NCBI GenBank assembly: GCA_023525975.1
Contig: CM042038.1
Location: 3,659,272-3,723,271 of the forward strand
Direction of reading: 5' to 3'
Length of the DNA: 64,000 nucleotides
Source of the DNA: Smallanthus sonchifolius
Taxonomy: Eukaryota > Streptophyta > Magnoliopsida > Asterales > Asteraceae
Made by a program: the position numbers and the translations under genes. The notes under the pieces are model-generated. The model saw only the letters and a list, made by a program, of their open reading frames with translations, ran no database searches and had not been told where the DNA came from. Each line of letters opens with the position of its first letter. The stretch's first letter is position 1. This document shows, piece by piece, positions 23,302 to 33,615 of the stretch.

Positions 23302-23557
23302 ACCTATTACGGGCGGGTTGTGCCCGTAGTACATTAAGTAGTTTAAAACTTTAGTACTGATGAGGTCATGTGAACCCATCTCTTTTGTATCCTTGTCTTT
23401 TGGAACAATGTACTATGAATGTTTTGACTATGTATGTAATGGTTTATGTTGTGATAATGGTTGTTTACACTTGACGTTGTTGTATCCTTATGTCATGAGC
23501 TATCATTATTGTCATATAATGTTGTTTCTTTTTAATTGATATGTTAGAAAGAACGTC

Positions 23558-23791
23558 ATGGCACCTAAGCGTAGGACAACCCGTAACACTACTGGTGACA
23601 ACAACGAGGCGATTTCCCCAAATGTGGAACAACTTATAGCACAACGAGTAGCTGCTGCCATGGAGCAGTATGAAGCCAATCGAATTAATGGAGGAGGTGT
23701 AGGAGGTAGCGGTACAGCTGGAGGTTCCGGAGGTGCAGGAGGTAGCGGTACAGCTGGAGGATCCGGAGGTAATAAAATAAATAAGCCATAA
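23558..23791 (+). CDS. Gag N-terminal segment (first exon or broken start)
   Basis: 77 codons beginning MAPKRRTTRN, the usual kind of start for Tekay-type gag. A glycine-serine-rich stretch (GGSGTAGGSGGAGG) follows, then a TAA at 23789-23791. The next long frame, starting at 23801, is in the same phase and carries on with the expected gag sequence (CSYKTFLSCKP). The stop sits inside a 72-bp GT-AG segment (23769-23840), a multiple of three, whose removal would join gag without the stop. So this is either a first exon or a gag broken by one stop codon. Confidence 0.8.
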   Translation: MAPKRRTTRNTTGDNNEAISPNVEQLIAQRVAAAMEQYEANRINGGGVGGSGTAGGSGGAGGSGTAGGSGGNKINKP

Positions 23792-23840
23792 CATATAGTC
23801 ATGATTCGAATTAATGACGTTATGACTTGTAATTCTACAG
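23769..23840 (+). other. Intron-like 72-bp segment within gag
   Basis: Left edge GGAG then GTAATA; right edge TTGTAATTCTACAG then ATGCTCC. The segment is AT-rich and carries the only in-frame stop of gag-pol. Its length is a multiple of three and both sides are in phase. Splicing is inferred; 72 nt is near the lower limit for plant introns. Confidence 0.45.
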
Positions 23841-26800
23841 ATGCTCCAATTAGAAAGTGCTCCTACAAGACCTTTCTGTCTTGCAAACCCCGTAACTTCA
23901 ATGGCACCGAGGGTGCAGTTGGACTAATGAGATGGATAGAGAAGATGGAATCGGTGATTGATATTAGTGAATGCACCGCTGACTGCATGGTGAAGTATTC
24001 TACATGCTCACTCACTGATAAAGCTTTAACCTGGTGGAATTCACAAGTAAAGACTTTGGGAAGGCAGACAGCATATGAGTTGTCATGGGAAGACTTAAAA
24101 GCCATGATGATCGAGGAATACTGTCCTCGAAATGAGTTGCAAAAGATCGAATCTGAAATGTGGAACTTGCAAATGACAGGAGATGATGTTGCTGGCTACA
24201 CTGACCGATTCAATGAGTTAGCAATCTTGGTTCCACACATGGTCACCCCAGAATACAAGAAGGTTGAAAGATACTTGTGGGGTCTCGCACCTCAAATCCG
24301 AGGTCTGGTGACTTCATCGAACCCTATGGATGCCAAGAGCGCCATAACTCTGGCTTTCAAACTAAGGGATAATGCTGTACGTGATGGTTTGTTTAAGAAG
24401 AAGGAGACCGAGGAAGGAAGGTCTGGGGAAAAGAGGAAATGGTTTGGAAAACCAATTAACCAAAACAAGAATCAAATTTACAAGAGACCTGAAACTACGA
24501 AAGCCTTTGTCGCCAACACTGTGGGACAAAATGTATATCTTGGAACATTACCGAGGTGTGACAAGTGTGGATATCATCACAGCGAAAAGTGTATCCAATG
24601 TGGGAAGTGTAAAAAGTATGGGCACCTGGCCCATAACTGTAGGAGCAATTCGAACCCTAACAAGATAAATCAAGTAGCAGGAAAAGTCAACCCAGGAACA
24701 GAAAGGATGAATCAAGGATGCTTTGAATGTGGAGATCCAAAGCACTTCAGAAAAGACTGTTCAAAGTTGAAGAACCGAAACGACAATCAGGCCCGTGGAA
24801 GAGCATTTGTGATGGGAGCTGGTGACGCACGACAAGATCCAAACATTGTCACTGGTACGTTCCCGATAAATAATCACTATGCCTCTATACTTTTCGATAC
24901 GGGTGCTGATTTGAGTTTTGTGTCAAATGACTTTAAGTCCTTACTCGGTATTAAGCCCAGCAAACTAGAACAAAAGTATACAATTGAATTAGCGAACGGA
25001 AAATTAATTAATACCGGAGAGGTCATTCAAGGTTGTACCTTATATCTTAAAAATCACACATTTAGTATAGATCTGTTACCTGTTGACTTAGGAAGCTTTG
25101 ACGTTGTTATTGGCATGGATTGGTTGTCAAAGAATCATGCAGAGATTGTTTGTTTTGAGAAGATTGTCCAAATTCCACTCCCAAACGGCGAAGTTCTTTC
25201 GATTCAAGGTGAGAAGAGTGGAGTAGCGTTAAGGATGATAAACTGCATGAAAACTCGTAAGTACCTACGCAAAGGCTATTACGTATTCTTGGCTCACGTC
25301 GTCGAGAAGAAACCCGAGGAACGTCGACTTGAGGATATACCAATCGTTAAGGAATATCCTGAAGTTTTTCCTGAAGACTTACCTGGTTTACCACCACCTA
25401 GGCAAGTCGAATTTCGAATCGATTTGGTACCAGGAGCCGCCCCGGTTGCGCGATCACCATATCGATTAGCACCTTCTGAAATGCAGGAATTATCAAATCA
25501 ACTTCAAGAGTTGCTTGATAAAGGTTTCATAAGAGCGAGTTTCTCACCTTGGGGAGCTCCGGTCTTGTTCGTAAAGAAAAAGGATGGAACCTTTAGGATG
25601 TGTATAGATTACCGAGAATTAAACAAGCTTACAATCAAAAACCGATACCCACTACCTCGAATAGACGATTTGTTCGATCAACTACAAGGTTCTAGCTTCT
25701 ATTCAAAAATCGATCTACGGTCAGGGTATCATCAACTAAGAATCCAAGAAGAAGATGTACCAAAGACAGCATTTAGGACTCGTTATGGTCACTACGAATT
25801 CCTAGTTATGCCATTTGGTTTGACAAACGCACCAGCTGTTTTCATGGATCTCATGAACCGCGTGTGCAAACCATACTTGGATAAATTCGTGATTGTGTTT
25901 ATCGATGACATATTAATATATTCACGAACCAAGGAGGATCATGAACATCACCTTAAATTAATCTTAGAACTACTCAGAAACGAGAAACTTTACGCTAAAT
26001 TCTCTAAGTGTGAGTTTTGGATCCAAGAAGTGCATTTTCTTGGACATGTCATCAACAAGGAAGGAATTCACGTTGATCCATCAAAAATTGAAGCGATCAA
26101 AAACTGGGAAGCACCAAAGACTCCGACAGAAGTACGTCAATTTTTAGGTTTGGCCGGTTATTACAGACGATTCATCGAGAATTTTTCAAAAATAGCCTTG
26201 CCTTTAACCACATTAACTCAGAAAGAAAATAAGTATGATTGGAATGACAAGCAAGAGTCAGCTTTTCAAATACTAAAGCAGAAGCTGTGTAGTGCACCAA
26301 TTCTATCCCTTCCTGAGGGAATCGACAATTTTGTCGTATACTGCGATGCATCACACCAAGGACTTGGTTGTGTGTTAATGCAAAGAGACAAAGTCATCGC
26401 ATATGCCTCACGACAACTAAAAGTGCACGAAAAGAATTATACGACCCACGACTTGGAATTGGGTGCAGTTGTGTTTGCGCTCAAAATTTGGAGACATTAC
26501 CTTTACGGTACAAGATGTACTATCTTTACTGATCACAAGAGTCTCCAGCATATCTTTGATCAAAAGGAACTTAACATGAGACAACGTCGTTGGGTAGAAC
26601 TACTAAACGATTATGATTGTGATATCAAGTACCATCCCGGGAAAGCCAATGTCGTAGCGGACGCTTTAAGTCGCAAAGAACGAGTTAAAACTCTTCGTGT
26701 TCGTGCCTTAGGATTGACAATTCATGCGAATCTTACTACTCAAATTCGGATGGCACAACATGAGGCAATCAAAGAAGAAAACATTCAGAATGAAGCTTTA

Positions 26801-28186
26801 CGAGGAATGATAAAGCAATTGGAGCCAAAGTCAGATGACACTTTATACTTCATGAATAGAATTTGGGTGACACGTTTTGGTAACTTACGGGAGTTAGTTA
26901 TGGACGAAGCCCACAAGTCCAGGTACTCCATTCACCCAGGTTCAGATAAGATGTATAAGGATCTAAAAGAATTATATTGGTGGCCCAATATGAAAGGAGA
27001 TATTGCCACATATGTCAGTAAATGCCTAACGTGTTCAAAAGTAAAAGCCGAACATCAGAAACCGTCTGGTTTGTTGCAACAACCTGAAATTCCCCAATGG
27101 AAATGGGAACAGATTTCTATGGATTTCATCACAAAATTACCCAGGACTTCCAGTGGTTATGATACCATATGGGTTATTGTCGACCGATTAACAAAATCTG
27201 CTCACTTTCTGCCAATGAAAGAAACTGACAAAACCGAGAAACTTGCAAAGCTTTATATCAAGGAAATTGTGGCTAGGCATGGAGTGCCAATTTCTATTAT
27301 CTCGGATAGAGATAGCAGATTCGTGTCTAGAATCTGGAAATCATTACAAGAAGCCATGGGCACACGTCTTGACATGAGCACGGCATATCACCCACAAACA
27401 GATGGTCAAAGTGAACGGACTATCCAGACATTAGAAGATATGCTCCGTGCATGTGTAATTGATTTCGGAGGAAATTGGGATACTCATTTACCATTAGCTG
27501 AGTTTTCCTATAATAACAGCTATCATACGAGCATTAAAGCAGCACCGTTTGAAGCTTTATATGGTCGTAAATGCCGCTCACCGCTATGTTGGGCGGAAGT
27601 TGGTGAAAAACATTTGACAGGCCCTGAGATTGTCCAGGAAACCACTGATAAGATTTTCAAAATTAAGGACCGTTTGAAAGCGGCCCGAGATAGACAAAAG
27701 AGCTATGCTGACAACAGACGAAAACCATTAGAATTTCAAATTGGTGACCGAGTAATGTTAAAAGTCTCACCATGGAAAGGCGTTGCAAGGTTTGGTAACC
27801 GTGGTAAGCTCAACCCTAGATACGTTGGTCCGTTCGAAATACTGGCTAGGGTTGGCCCTGTAGCTTACAAACTCAAGCTACCACAAGAACTAAACAATAT
27901 ACATGATACATTTCATGTGTCAAATCTCAAGAAGTGTTTATCAGACGAGACACTAATTATACCGTCTGACGAGATTCACATTGACGATAAACTTCATTTC
28001 ATCGAAGAACCGATTGAGATTTCAGATTGGAAGGTTCAAAAGCTGAGACGTAGTCGAATCAAACTGGTTAAAGTACGTTGGAACTCAAAGCGTGGTCCCG
28101 AGTATACATGGGAACGAGAGGACCAAATGAAAACAAAATACCCATCCTTGTTTGAGGATGCACCAGTTCAAGAGGACACAAATTGA
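23801..28186 (+). CDS. Gag-pol polyprotein of Tekay-like chromovirus
   Basis: 1461 codons, one frame. Order: retrotransposon gag (KPRNFNGTEGAVGLMRWIEKME), two zinc knuckles (CIQCGKCKKYGHLAHNC near residue 264; CFECGDPKHFRKDC), aspartic protease (LFDTGAD near 364), RT (CIDYRELNKLTIKNRYPLPRIDDL; catalytic FIDD near 700), RNase H (VVYCDASHQGLG), integrase with an HHCC finger (HKSRYSIHPG ... CLTC near 1037) and catalytic DDE set (SMDF, SDRDSRF, GQSERT), the GPF/Y region, and a chromodomain-like end (FIEEPIEISDWKVQKLRRS ... EYTWERE). All catalytic residues are present. The ATG at 23801 may not be the true start: see the preceding gag segment. Confidence 0.95.
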   Translation: MIRINDVMTCNSTDAPIRKCSYKTFLSCKPRNFNGTEGAVGLMRWIEKMESVIDISECTADCMVKYSTCSLTDKALTWWNSQVKTLGRQTAYELSWEDLKAMMIEEYCPRNELQKIESEMWNLQMTGDDVAGYTDRFNELAILVPHMVTPEYKKVERYLWGLAPQIRGLVTSSNPMDAKSAITLAFKLRDNAVRDGLFKKKETEEGRSGEKRKWFGKPINQNKNQIYKRPETTKAFVANTVGQNVYLGTLPRCDKCGYHHSEKCIQCGKCKKYGHLAHNCRSNSNPNKINQVAGKVNPGTERMNQGCFECGDPKHFRKDCSKLKNRNDNQARGRAFVMGAGDARQDPNIVTGTFPINNHYASILFDTGADLSFVSNDFKSLLGIKPSKLEQKYTIELANGKLINTGEVIQGCTLYLKNHTFSIDLLPVDLGSFDVVIGMDWLSKNHAEIVCFEKIVQIPLPNGEVLSIQGEKSGVALRMINCMKTRKYLRKGYYVFLAHVVEKKPEERRLEDIPIVKEYPEVFPEDLPGLPPPRQVEFRIDLVPGAAPVARSPYRLAPSEMQELSNQLQELLDKGFIRASFSPWGAPVLFVKKKDGTFRMCIDYRELNKLTIKNRYPLPRIDDLFDQLQGSSFYSKIDLRSGYHQLRIQEEDVPKTAFRTRYGHYEFLVMPFGLTNAPAVFMDLMNRVCKPYLDKFVIVFIDDILIYSRTKEDHEHHLKLILELLRNEKLYAKFSKCEFWIQEVHFLGHVINKEGIHVDPSKIEAIKNWEAPKTPTEVRQFLGLAGYYRRFIENFSKIALPLTTLTQKENKYDWNDKQESAFQILKQKLCSAPILSLPEGIDNFVVYCDASHQGLGCVLMQRDKVIAYASRQLKVHEKNYTTHDLELGAVVFALKIWRHYLYGTRCTIFTDHKSLQHIFDQKELNMRQRRWVELLNDYDCDIKYHPGKANVVADALSRKERVKTLRVRALGLTIHANLTTQIRMAQHEAIKEENIQNEALRGMIKQLEPKSDDTLYFMNRIWVTRFGNLRELVMDEAHKSRYSIHPGSDKMYKDLKELYWWPNMKGDIATYVSKCLTCSKVKAEHQKPSGLLQQPEIPQWKWEQISMDFITKLPRTSSGYDTIWVIVDRLTKSAHFLPMKETDKTEKLAKLYIKEIVARHGVPISIISDRDSRFVSRIWKSLQEAMGTRLDMSTAYHPQTDGQSERTIQTLEDMLRACVIDFGGNWDTHLPLAEFSYNNSYHTSIKAAPFEALYGRKCRSPLCWAEVGEKHLTGPEIVQETTDKIFKIKDRLKAARDRQKSYADNRRKPLEFQIGDRVMLKVSPWKGVARFGNRGKLNPRYVGPFEILARVGPVAYKLKLPQELNNIHDTFHVSNLKKCLSDETLIIPSDEIHIDDKLHFIEEPIEISDWKVQKLRRSRIKLVKVRWNSKRGPEYTWEREDQMKTKYPSLFEDAPVQEDTN

Positions 28187-28202
28187 ATTTCGGGACGAAA
28201 TT
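28184..28202 (+). other. Hairpin just upstream of the polypurine tract (element 4)
   Basis: GAATTTCG-GGA-CGAAATTC is a perfect 8-bp stem with a 3-nt loop, overlapping the pol stop codon and ending 8 bp before the polypurine tract. Element 2 has a hairpin with the same TTTCGG(G)GACGAAA core but a different outer stem at 35143-35166. Confidence 0.75.
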
Positions 28203-28210
28203 CTGTTAAC

Positions 28211-28220
28211 ATGGGGAGAA
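28211..28220 (+). other. Polypurine tract (element 4)
   Basis: ATGGGGAGAA directly before the 3' LTR at 28221. Confidence 0.85.
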
Positions 28221-30405
28221 TGTGACAACCCGACATTTCAGGTCAATATCCGTATACATTATGAACAAGTTTACATTACAATAAACGAGTTTACATTATA
28301 ATTATTTTTGTGATTTACGTAATTTCACAAACAAAGACATGAAGGTCTAACAAAAACCGAGCATTGTCTCAGTTCACATTTGGAAATTCTAGGAGTTACC
28401 GGTTCACATACACTTATAACCCGAATAAATTCGAACACTAGTGGTTAAAATAAATAACCAGAAAAATATATATGTATTATTTTACACAAACTTTGTGTAG
28501 AACAATAAATTATTTTCAGAATAAGTTTATAATACCGTGGAGGATCTAAACCGGATTTATTTACCCCTTTAAAACTCTAATTAATACCTAAATCTAATTA
28601 TTTTATTCAAATTATCCCAAACCACTTTTATTGACTTTCTCGGCCGAAGCCAGAGAAAGCCACTCCCACGATCATCTTACTCAAAACCCATACCTCCTAT
28701 TGCGAAAAACTCAGAACATAACCATACTCCCTTCAATCAAAAACCTCACAATCCTCATTTTTCTCTCATTTTCATACGGCAAACTTCCATTTCTCTTCAA
28801 AATCGAAGCCGAGTTTTCAAGGCAAAATCCTACCACAAACCAGTATTTTAAGAAGAAAATTCAAGTGTTTCTGCAAAAGAGTCGAGATCATCTCTGTTTT
28901 ATTTCATCATCTTCATCTCGGTTTTAAGGTAAAAACTCGACATTTTCACATTAGTTTCTTTAAAACCGTAGTTAAACTTACATCTTATTTAAACGCAAGA
29001 AAGACAACAAGAAGAGTGTGTCGAATTCAAGTTTAAAACATAAAAATATGCAGGACTGATTCTGTGAAACAGAAGTCCAGTACTCGAAACTAGGAGTTTC
29101 GATACCAGTTAACTCAATCGAAACTAGGTAGTTTCGATACCTTGTCTCAATCGAAACTAGGTAGTTTCGATAGCAAATACTCAATCGAAACTAGGAGTTT
29201 CGATACCTGTTTCTCAATCGAAACTAGGTAGTTTCGATACCTTTTCTCAATCGAAACTAGGTAGTTTCGATAGCAAATATTCAATCGAAACTAGGTAGTT
29301 TCGATACCCTTTTCTCAATCGAAACTAGGTTGTTTCGACTCCTGACCACTTCATCGAAACTAAGTAGTTTCGACACACCTATGCCCAATCGAAACTAAGA
29401 AGTTTCGACACCTGTACAACAGTCCCATTTGGGCAGTAACTCAAAACTGTTTTTATAACAAAACAAGTGTTGAACAACTAAGGAGATATTCAAACAAAAA
29501 CGACCAGATTTACAAGGTCGGTGAACAATTTACAATTAAGACGTTGGTCTTAACAACAATTTACCCTTGGTATCTAGGGTACAAATAGTCAAGGTTGACT
29601 ACAACAAGTTTTATCACAAGTATATACACAAACTCAAGGTGAGTTTCACGGCCCCTTTCTTTTTACTGTTTTCAAATATTTGGGGGAGAAACATACTTCA
29701 ACTATTTTATGGGATAACAAGAGAATAAGACACGACTTTTATGTTTACATGGGATGAGAACAACACAATGGAGGCCGCGAAAGTCCCCTGGAACAACATA
29801 GTAACCATTAACTGTAGCCTAGGGTCCTATGAATAGTACTATGGAGAGTGACGTCTCCCGGTCATGGTTAGTCGCGCTAACCACAATCTGGAGGATTTAT
29901 GGCCGCATAGAATCTGATAACAAAATTAGGGGCGTGTACACATGTCAAGGTTTGGTTACGCCCCATGTATGAACATATTATTTGTATTCCTAGCTAGTTT
30001 ACAAATGGGTCAACAATTCTTATTCTGTTTATCACATACAACTGAAACTATTTACGAACAATTGAATTTTACAAAGAACTATTTGATTAAACCTGTGAAC
30101 TCACCAACCTCGTGTTGACGATTTTAAGTATGTTTTTCAGGTAACTGAACGTGATTTCAAGGTTAGCAATGTAGATTACATGCATGCACGATGGATACTA
30201 CTCAAGGAGGATTTCCCTTGTATAACTCATTGAGTTGAGTCATATTTGTGAAATCTTAACTTTTTGTAAACTCAGATTATGTTTTGTAATGTAAAACATC
30301 AAACTTGTTAATGTATCCATTTATCATGTATGTGTTTGCGGTAATCATATGCTTTGGAAACCATGAACGTTGCGCCTCGCGTTTCCGCCTTGGCGGGGTG
30401 TGACA
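28221..30405 (+). repeat. 3' LTR of the innermost Tekay-like element
   Basis: 2185 bp, no difference from 20211-22395 found on reading. Palindrome array at 29083-29412. Followed by the target duplication CCGAT. Confidence 0.95.
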
Positions 30406-30410
30406 CCGAT

Positions 30411-31696
30411 TGCTGATTCTTCATCAAAGTGTCATGGCTATCCAGTCTTAGCCGAGCATCCTTGTTATTCTGCACCAGCTGGGCAAGCAACTGTGTCTGA
30501 GTCTCCATCATCTCCTCAATCCTTCGTGACCCAACAGTGCTCCCAGAACTCGCTCCTTCTTCTGCTCCTCCATACTGTTGCTGACGACCAGTGAATCCAG
30601 ATCTCCATCCCGAACCAAAAGTATTAGAATTGTTGTAATTTCGGTTCTGGTATTGGTTGCCAGCATAGCTCACATGCTCTTGATTATTTACCGGGCAATC
30701 TCGGGTGTCGTGTCCTCCCCTGCACACCTGACACCTCAAAGCACTGAGCTTGAGCTCCTTTATCTCATTCGCCATCGAGGCGAGGGCAGCAGCCACGCTA
30801 GTATCAGGAGTGACCTGATGCACACCTCTAGGAGAAGAGGCGTGTGACCTAGTAGTAGGGATGGAATCCCTAACAGAACGTGGGTGCTGCTGTTCGGCTT
30901 GAGCGAAGCTCTCGAACATATCCTCGCACTCCTCAGGCTCGAGTCTATCCATGATATGGCCTCCTGCAGCTGTGTTGAACATTTGCTGCGTCTCGAAGGT
31001 GAGGCCATTATAGAACTTCTCCACTAGTGCCCAGTCGGGGAGACCGTGCTGGGGACATCGGCTCAACAGCGCGTTGAACCGCTCCCAGGTCATGTGGTAA
31101 GGCTCGTCGGAATCCATCCGAAACGAATGGATCTGGTCCCGAAGGCGAGCGGCCCTGGAAGGTGGAAAGTATTTCTTGAAGAACTTGGCTTCGAGATCCT
31201 CCCATGTGGTGATAGAATTGTCGGGAAGAGTGTCGAGCCAAGTAGATGCACGCCCAGAAAGAGAGAATGGAAAGAGACGCAAGTAGATTGCGTCCTTAGA
31301 TACACCCGTGATATTAAATGTATCACATATCCGCGCGAAGCGGGACAAATGTCCGGGTGCATCCTCATCCTCGAGGCCATGGAATTGAGTGGCATGAGTG
31401 ATCGTACTCATGACATTTGATGGGATCTGCCAAGAATTGGTGTTCGGTATAGTGGGGCGTGTGATCGAAGATCTCGCGCCCGTGACCCCCTCACTGGCCC
31501 TCTGGTGTACTGTACGCCTCGCTGGAGGATCAGCGTCGCCCATGATAGAAATTGGAACTGGGCTAGTAGAACGTACCTTAGATTTAACCAGCTCCTCTAA
31601 ACGCTCCCGAAAGTCGCGGGTGCGCTCGTGAAGCTCTCGTTCGGGCTCTTGAAAAGATGCAAAAGATGGTGATCCTTGCGAACGAGTATTGGGCAT
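30411..31696 (-). pseudogene. Athila gag, upstream part of the interrupted gag-protease ORF
   Basis: Starts MPNTRSQGSPSF at the ATG at 31696. The retrotransposon gag region (ATQFHGLEDEDAPGHLSRF, SLSGRASTWLDTLP, FFKKYFPPSRAARLRDQIH, SDEPYHMTWERFNALLSRCP) is well kept. A CCHC-like knuckle CQVCRGGHDTRDC lies near residue 320. The frame is cut by the Tekay insertion at 30406-30410; past that the open frame is LTR sequence. Continues at 20210. Confidence 0.92.
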
Positions 31697-31813
31697 AAAC
31701 AGAAAGACTCTAAGAAGGAAAAATAGAACAAAGACTCAAAAGAGAACAAAAGACTCAAATAAACCAAAAATCTAACAAAGAACTAGTCAAAGCTAATATT
31801 GCTATTGCCAAGT

Positions 31814-31832
31814 GTCCCCGGCAACGGCGCCA
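31814..31832 (-). other. Primer-binding site, tRNA-Asp type (Athila-type element)
   Basis: On the minus strand TGGCGCCGTTGCCGGGGAC, complementary to the 3' end of plant tRNA-Asp, the primer used by Athila elements. Six bases separate it from the 5' LTR. Confidence 0.9.
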
Positions 31833-31838
31833 AAAACT

Positions 31839-33495
31839 TGATGTTGTCCAGACGGTCTATTAAAAACTAACAAATAAAACCTATTCTAGACTTTCTAGCT
31901 TTAAATTTATAAAACCTAGACTCGACCTAAAACTAGACCACACAACCGGCAAGTGTACCGATCAATGTAATATAGCCTAACGAAGTCCGGATATCGAACC
32001 CAAAAGACACTGAATAACTAAATTAGACTCTAACTAGGACTTAATATGATTAATTGATTGGGGGGTTTACTACACTAAAGATTAACTAAGAATGCAATAA
32101 ACTAAGGACAATTCAAGCTATCAAGAGTAAACTAAAGATGAAATCAAGAATGGAGAAGTCACTACCTAGGTCGGAATCCTATGTGTAAAGCTCAACTTCT
32201 ATCGGTTTTGGAACTAGGTTGGATCTGGGTTTCTAAAGATATAACACCTAAAAGATATCTAGTGGATTCCCGATCACTCTCGGTCTCGGGATGTGACCAG
32301 AAGACAACCTAAGGATATTAACTCACCAGATGATCGGATCACCTCTCGGGTATTTCCTACTATGACAAGTACCCTAATAAACGGATTACCTCTCAGTCTC
32401 ACCGCTTACCATACACTCAAGGAATGCATGGGGTAGTTCTAGAATGGATACTATGATTCGGATAGCAACTATCACTAGACACCTAATACCAACTTCCTCT
32501 CAGACAGCTGACACTCGGATTCCTAATGACGAAGACTAAACGACTAATTCTCACCTCTCGGGTATTGAACTAGGACACACATTCACTTCTAATCAGTAAT
32601 TAACTAGGTTTTCTATGGCTACTACGTCTAGACACCACTCTAACTCACAAACCCTAAAGTCTATGAACCAGAAACGAAGATCAAACTGGCAGACAACCAC
32701 AATCAACGCAGAAAAGCATAATCAACCACATAATCAGAATTAAACATGCACTAACATCACACATAAACAAACTCAAACCTTTACTAAATCATAAATCCAA
32801 CATTCAAATCCAAAAACCGAATAAAAATCGAAACTTTAACACATAATCATCATATTGACCTAGGTAGATCAAGGATCTAGCCTAGAATCATACTAAGAAC
32901 ATCTACACAGAAGCAAATAGCAAGATCCATAGGTTCAAAACATAAAATCAAAGATAAAAATCAAGTCTTTAAAACCTAGAACGTATAACTACGAACCCGG
33001 AATCCAAAGCTTTAATCTTTAAGCTTCAATCTTCTTCCAAACTCCCAAAATCGCCTCTTTTCTTCCCTGGAACGGCTTAGAATCGAACTTTTTCATAATG
33101 GCCGTTTAAATCTTTTTAATTTAGAAAATTAGGGTTTTGCGGAAAACGGCCCTCTCGCGTACCGCGAGAGAATGTTGACTGGATCCTCGCGTACCGCGAG
33201 GACCAAAATAGTCGGGCGGATTCCTGGAGTTTCCCGCGTACCGCGAGAATTATTACACTCGTCTTTCGCGTACCGCGAGAGACCTAAATTTCAGAAAATT
33301 GTCTTTTGATCTTTGGACTTTTCCGGGCTTCGTTTCTTCGCTCGTTTTCTTCACGTATTCTTCATTAATATTCCCGAGCTCCTACAAATAAGACCAACGA
33401 CTCAAATGTACATAAAATTGACTCAAAACTAATATAAAACTACTTAGAACACATTAAAACAAAGGAATAAAGACGTGTGCTTTCGCACCCTATCA
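31839..33495 (-). repeat. 5' LTR of the Athila-type element
   Basis: 1657 bp. Contains four intact CGCGTACCGCG palindromes at about 33155-33285. Confidence 0.93.
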
Positions 33496-33615
33496 TAAAC
33501 CTTCGCATATTTAAACACAATCATTTGTTTAAAATATTAACATTCATTTAAGTCATACATTATTATCTAAATCTGTATCGTTACGCGTCTCTATGTCCCC
33601 GTAGGAACTTTTAAT

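Larger units (their letters stand above)
20211..30405 (+). mobile_element. Innermost Tekay/Del-like chromovirus (10,195 bp), very young
   Basis: Element 4. Two 2185-bp LTRs (20211-22395 and 28221-30405) start and end with TGTGACA and look identical on reading. Target duplication CCGAT at 20206-20210 and 30406-30410. Order: LTR, tRNA-iMet primer site, an extra ORF, gag, protease, RT, RNase H, integrase, chromodomain-like tail, polypurine tract, LTR. Pol is uninterrupted over 1461 codons. The only possible defect is a stop codon early in gag, which lies in an intron-like segment. Such LTR identity and an open pol suggest recent, possibly ongoing, mobility. Confidence 0.95.
14729..33495 (-). mobile_element. 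Third-level Athila-type element, gag-protease only, minus strand
   Basis: LTRs of 1657 bp (14729-16385 and 31839-33495), both starting TGATG and ending CTATCA, differ at two positions on reading. The 5-bp duplication TAAAC (14724-14728, 33496-33500) is perfect, and the uninterrupted site is preserved in the sister LTR near 40454-40458. Primer site for tRNA-Asp, gag with a zinc knuckle, and an Athila-type protease are present. Nothing for RT, RNase H or integrase exists in the 5.25 kb of internal sequence (excluding the inserted element 4), so it depended on helper enzymes. A plus-strand Tekay element interrupts its ORF. Confidence 0.92.

Noticed and set aside
23465..23802. Proline- and serine-rich minus-strand frames
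   Set aside because: Shadows of the Gly/Ser-rich gag start on the plus strand.
30308..30405. C-terminal extension of the Athila gag frame
   Set aside because: These codons are Tekay LTR sequence read across the insertion point.
31046..31420. Plus-strand open frames across the Athila gag
   Set aside because: Shadows of the minus-strand gag, with no family resemblance.
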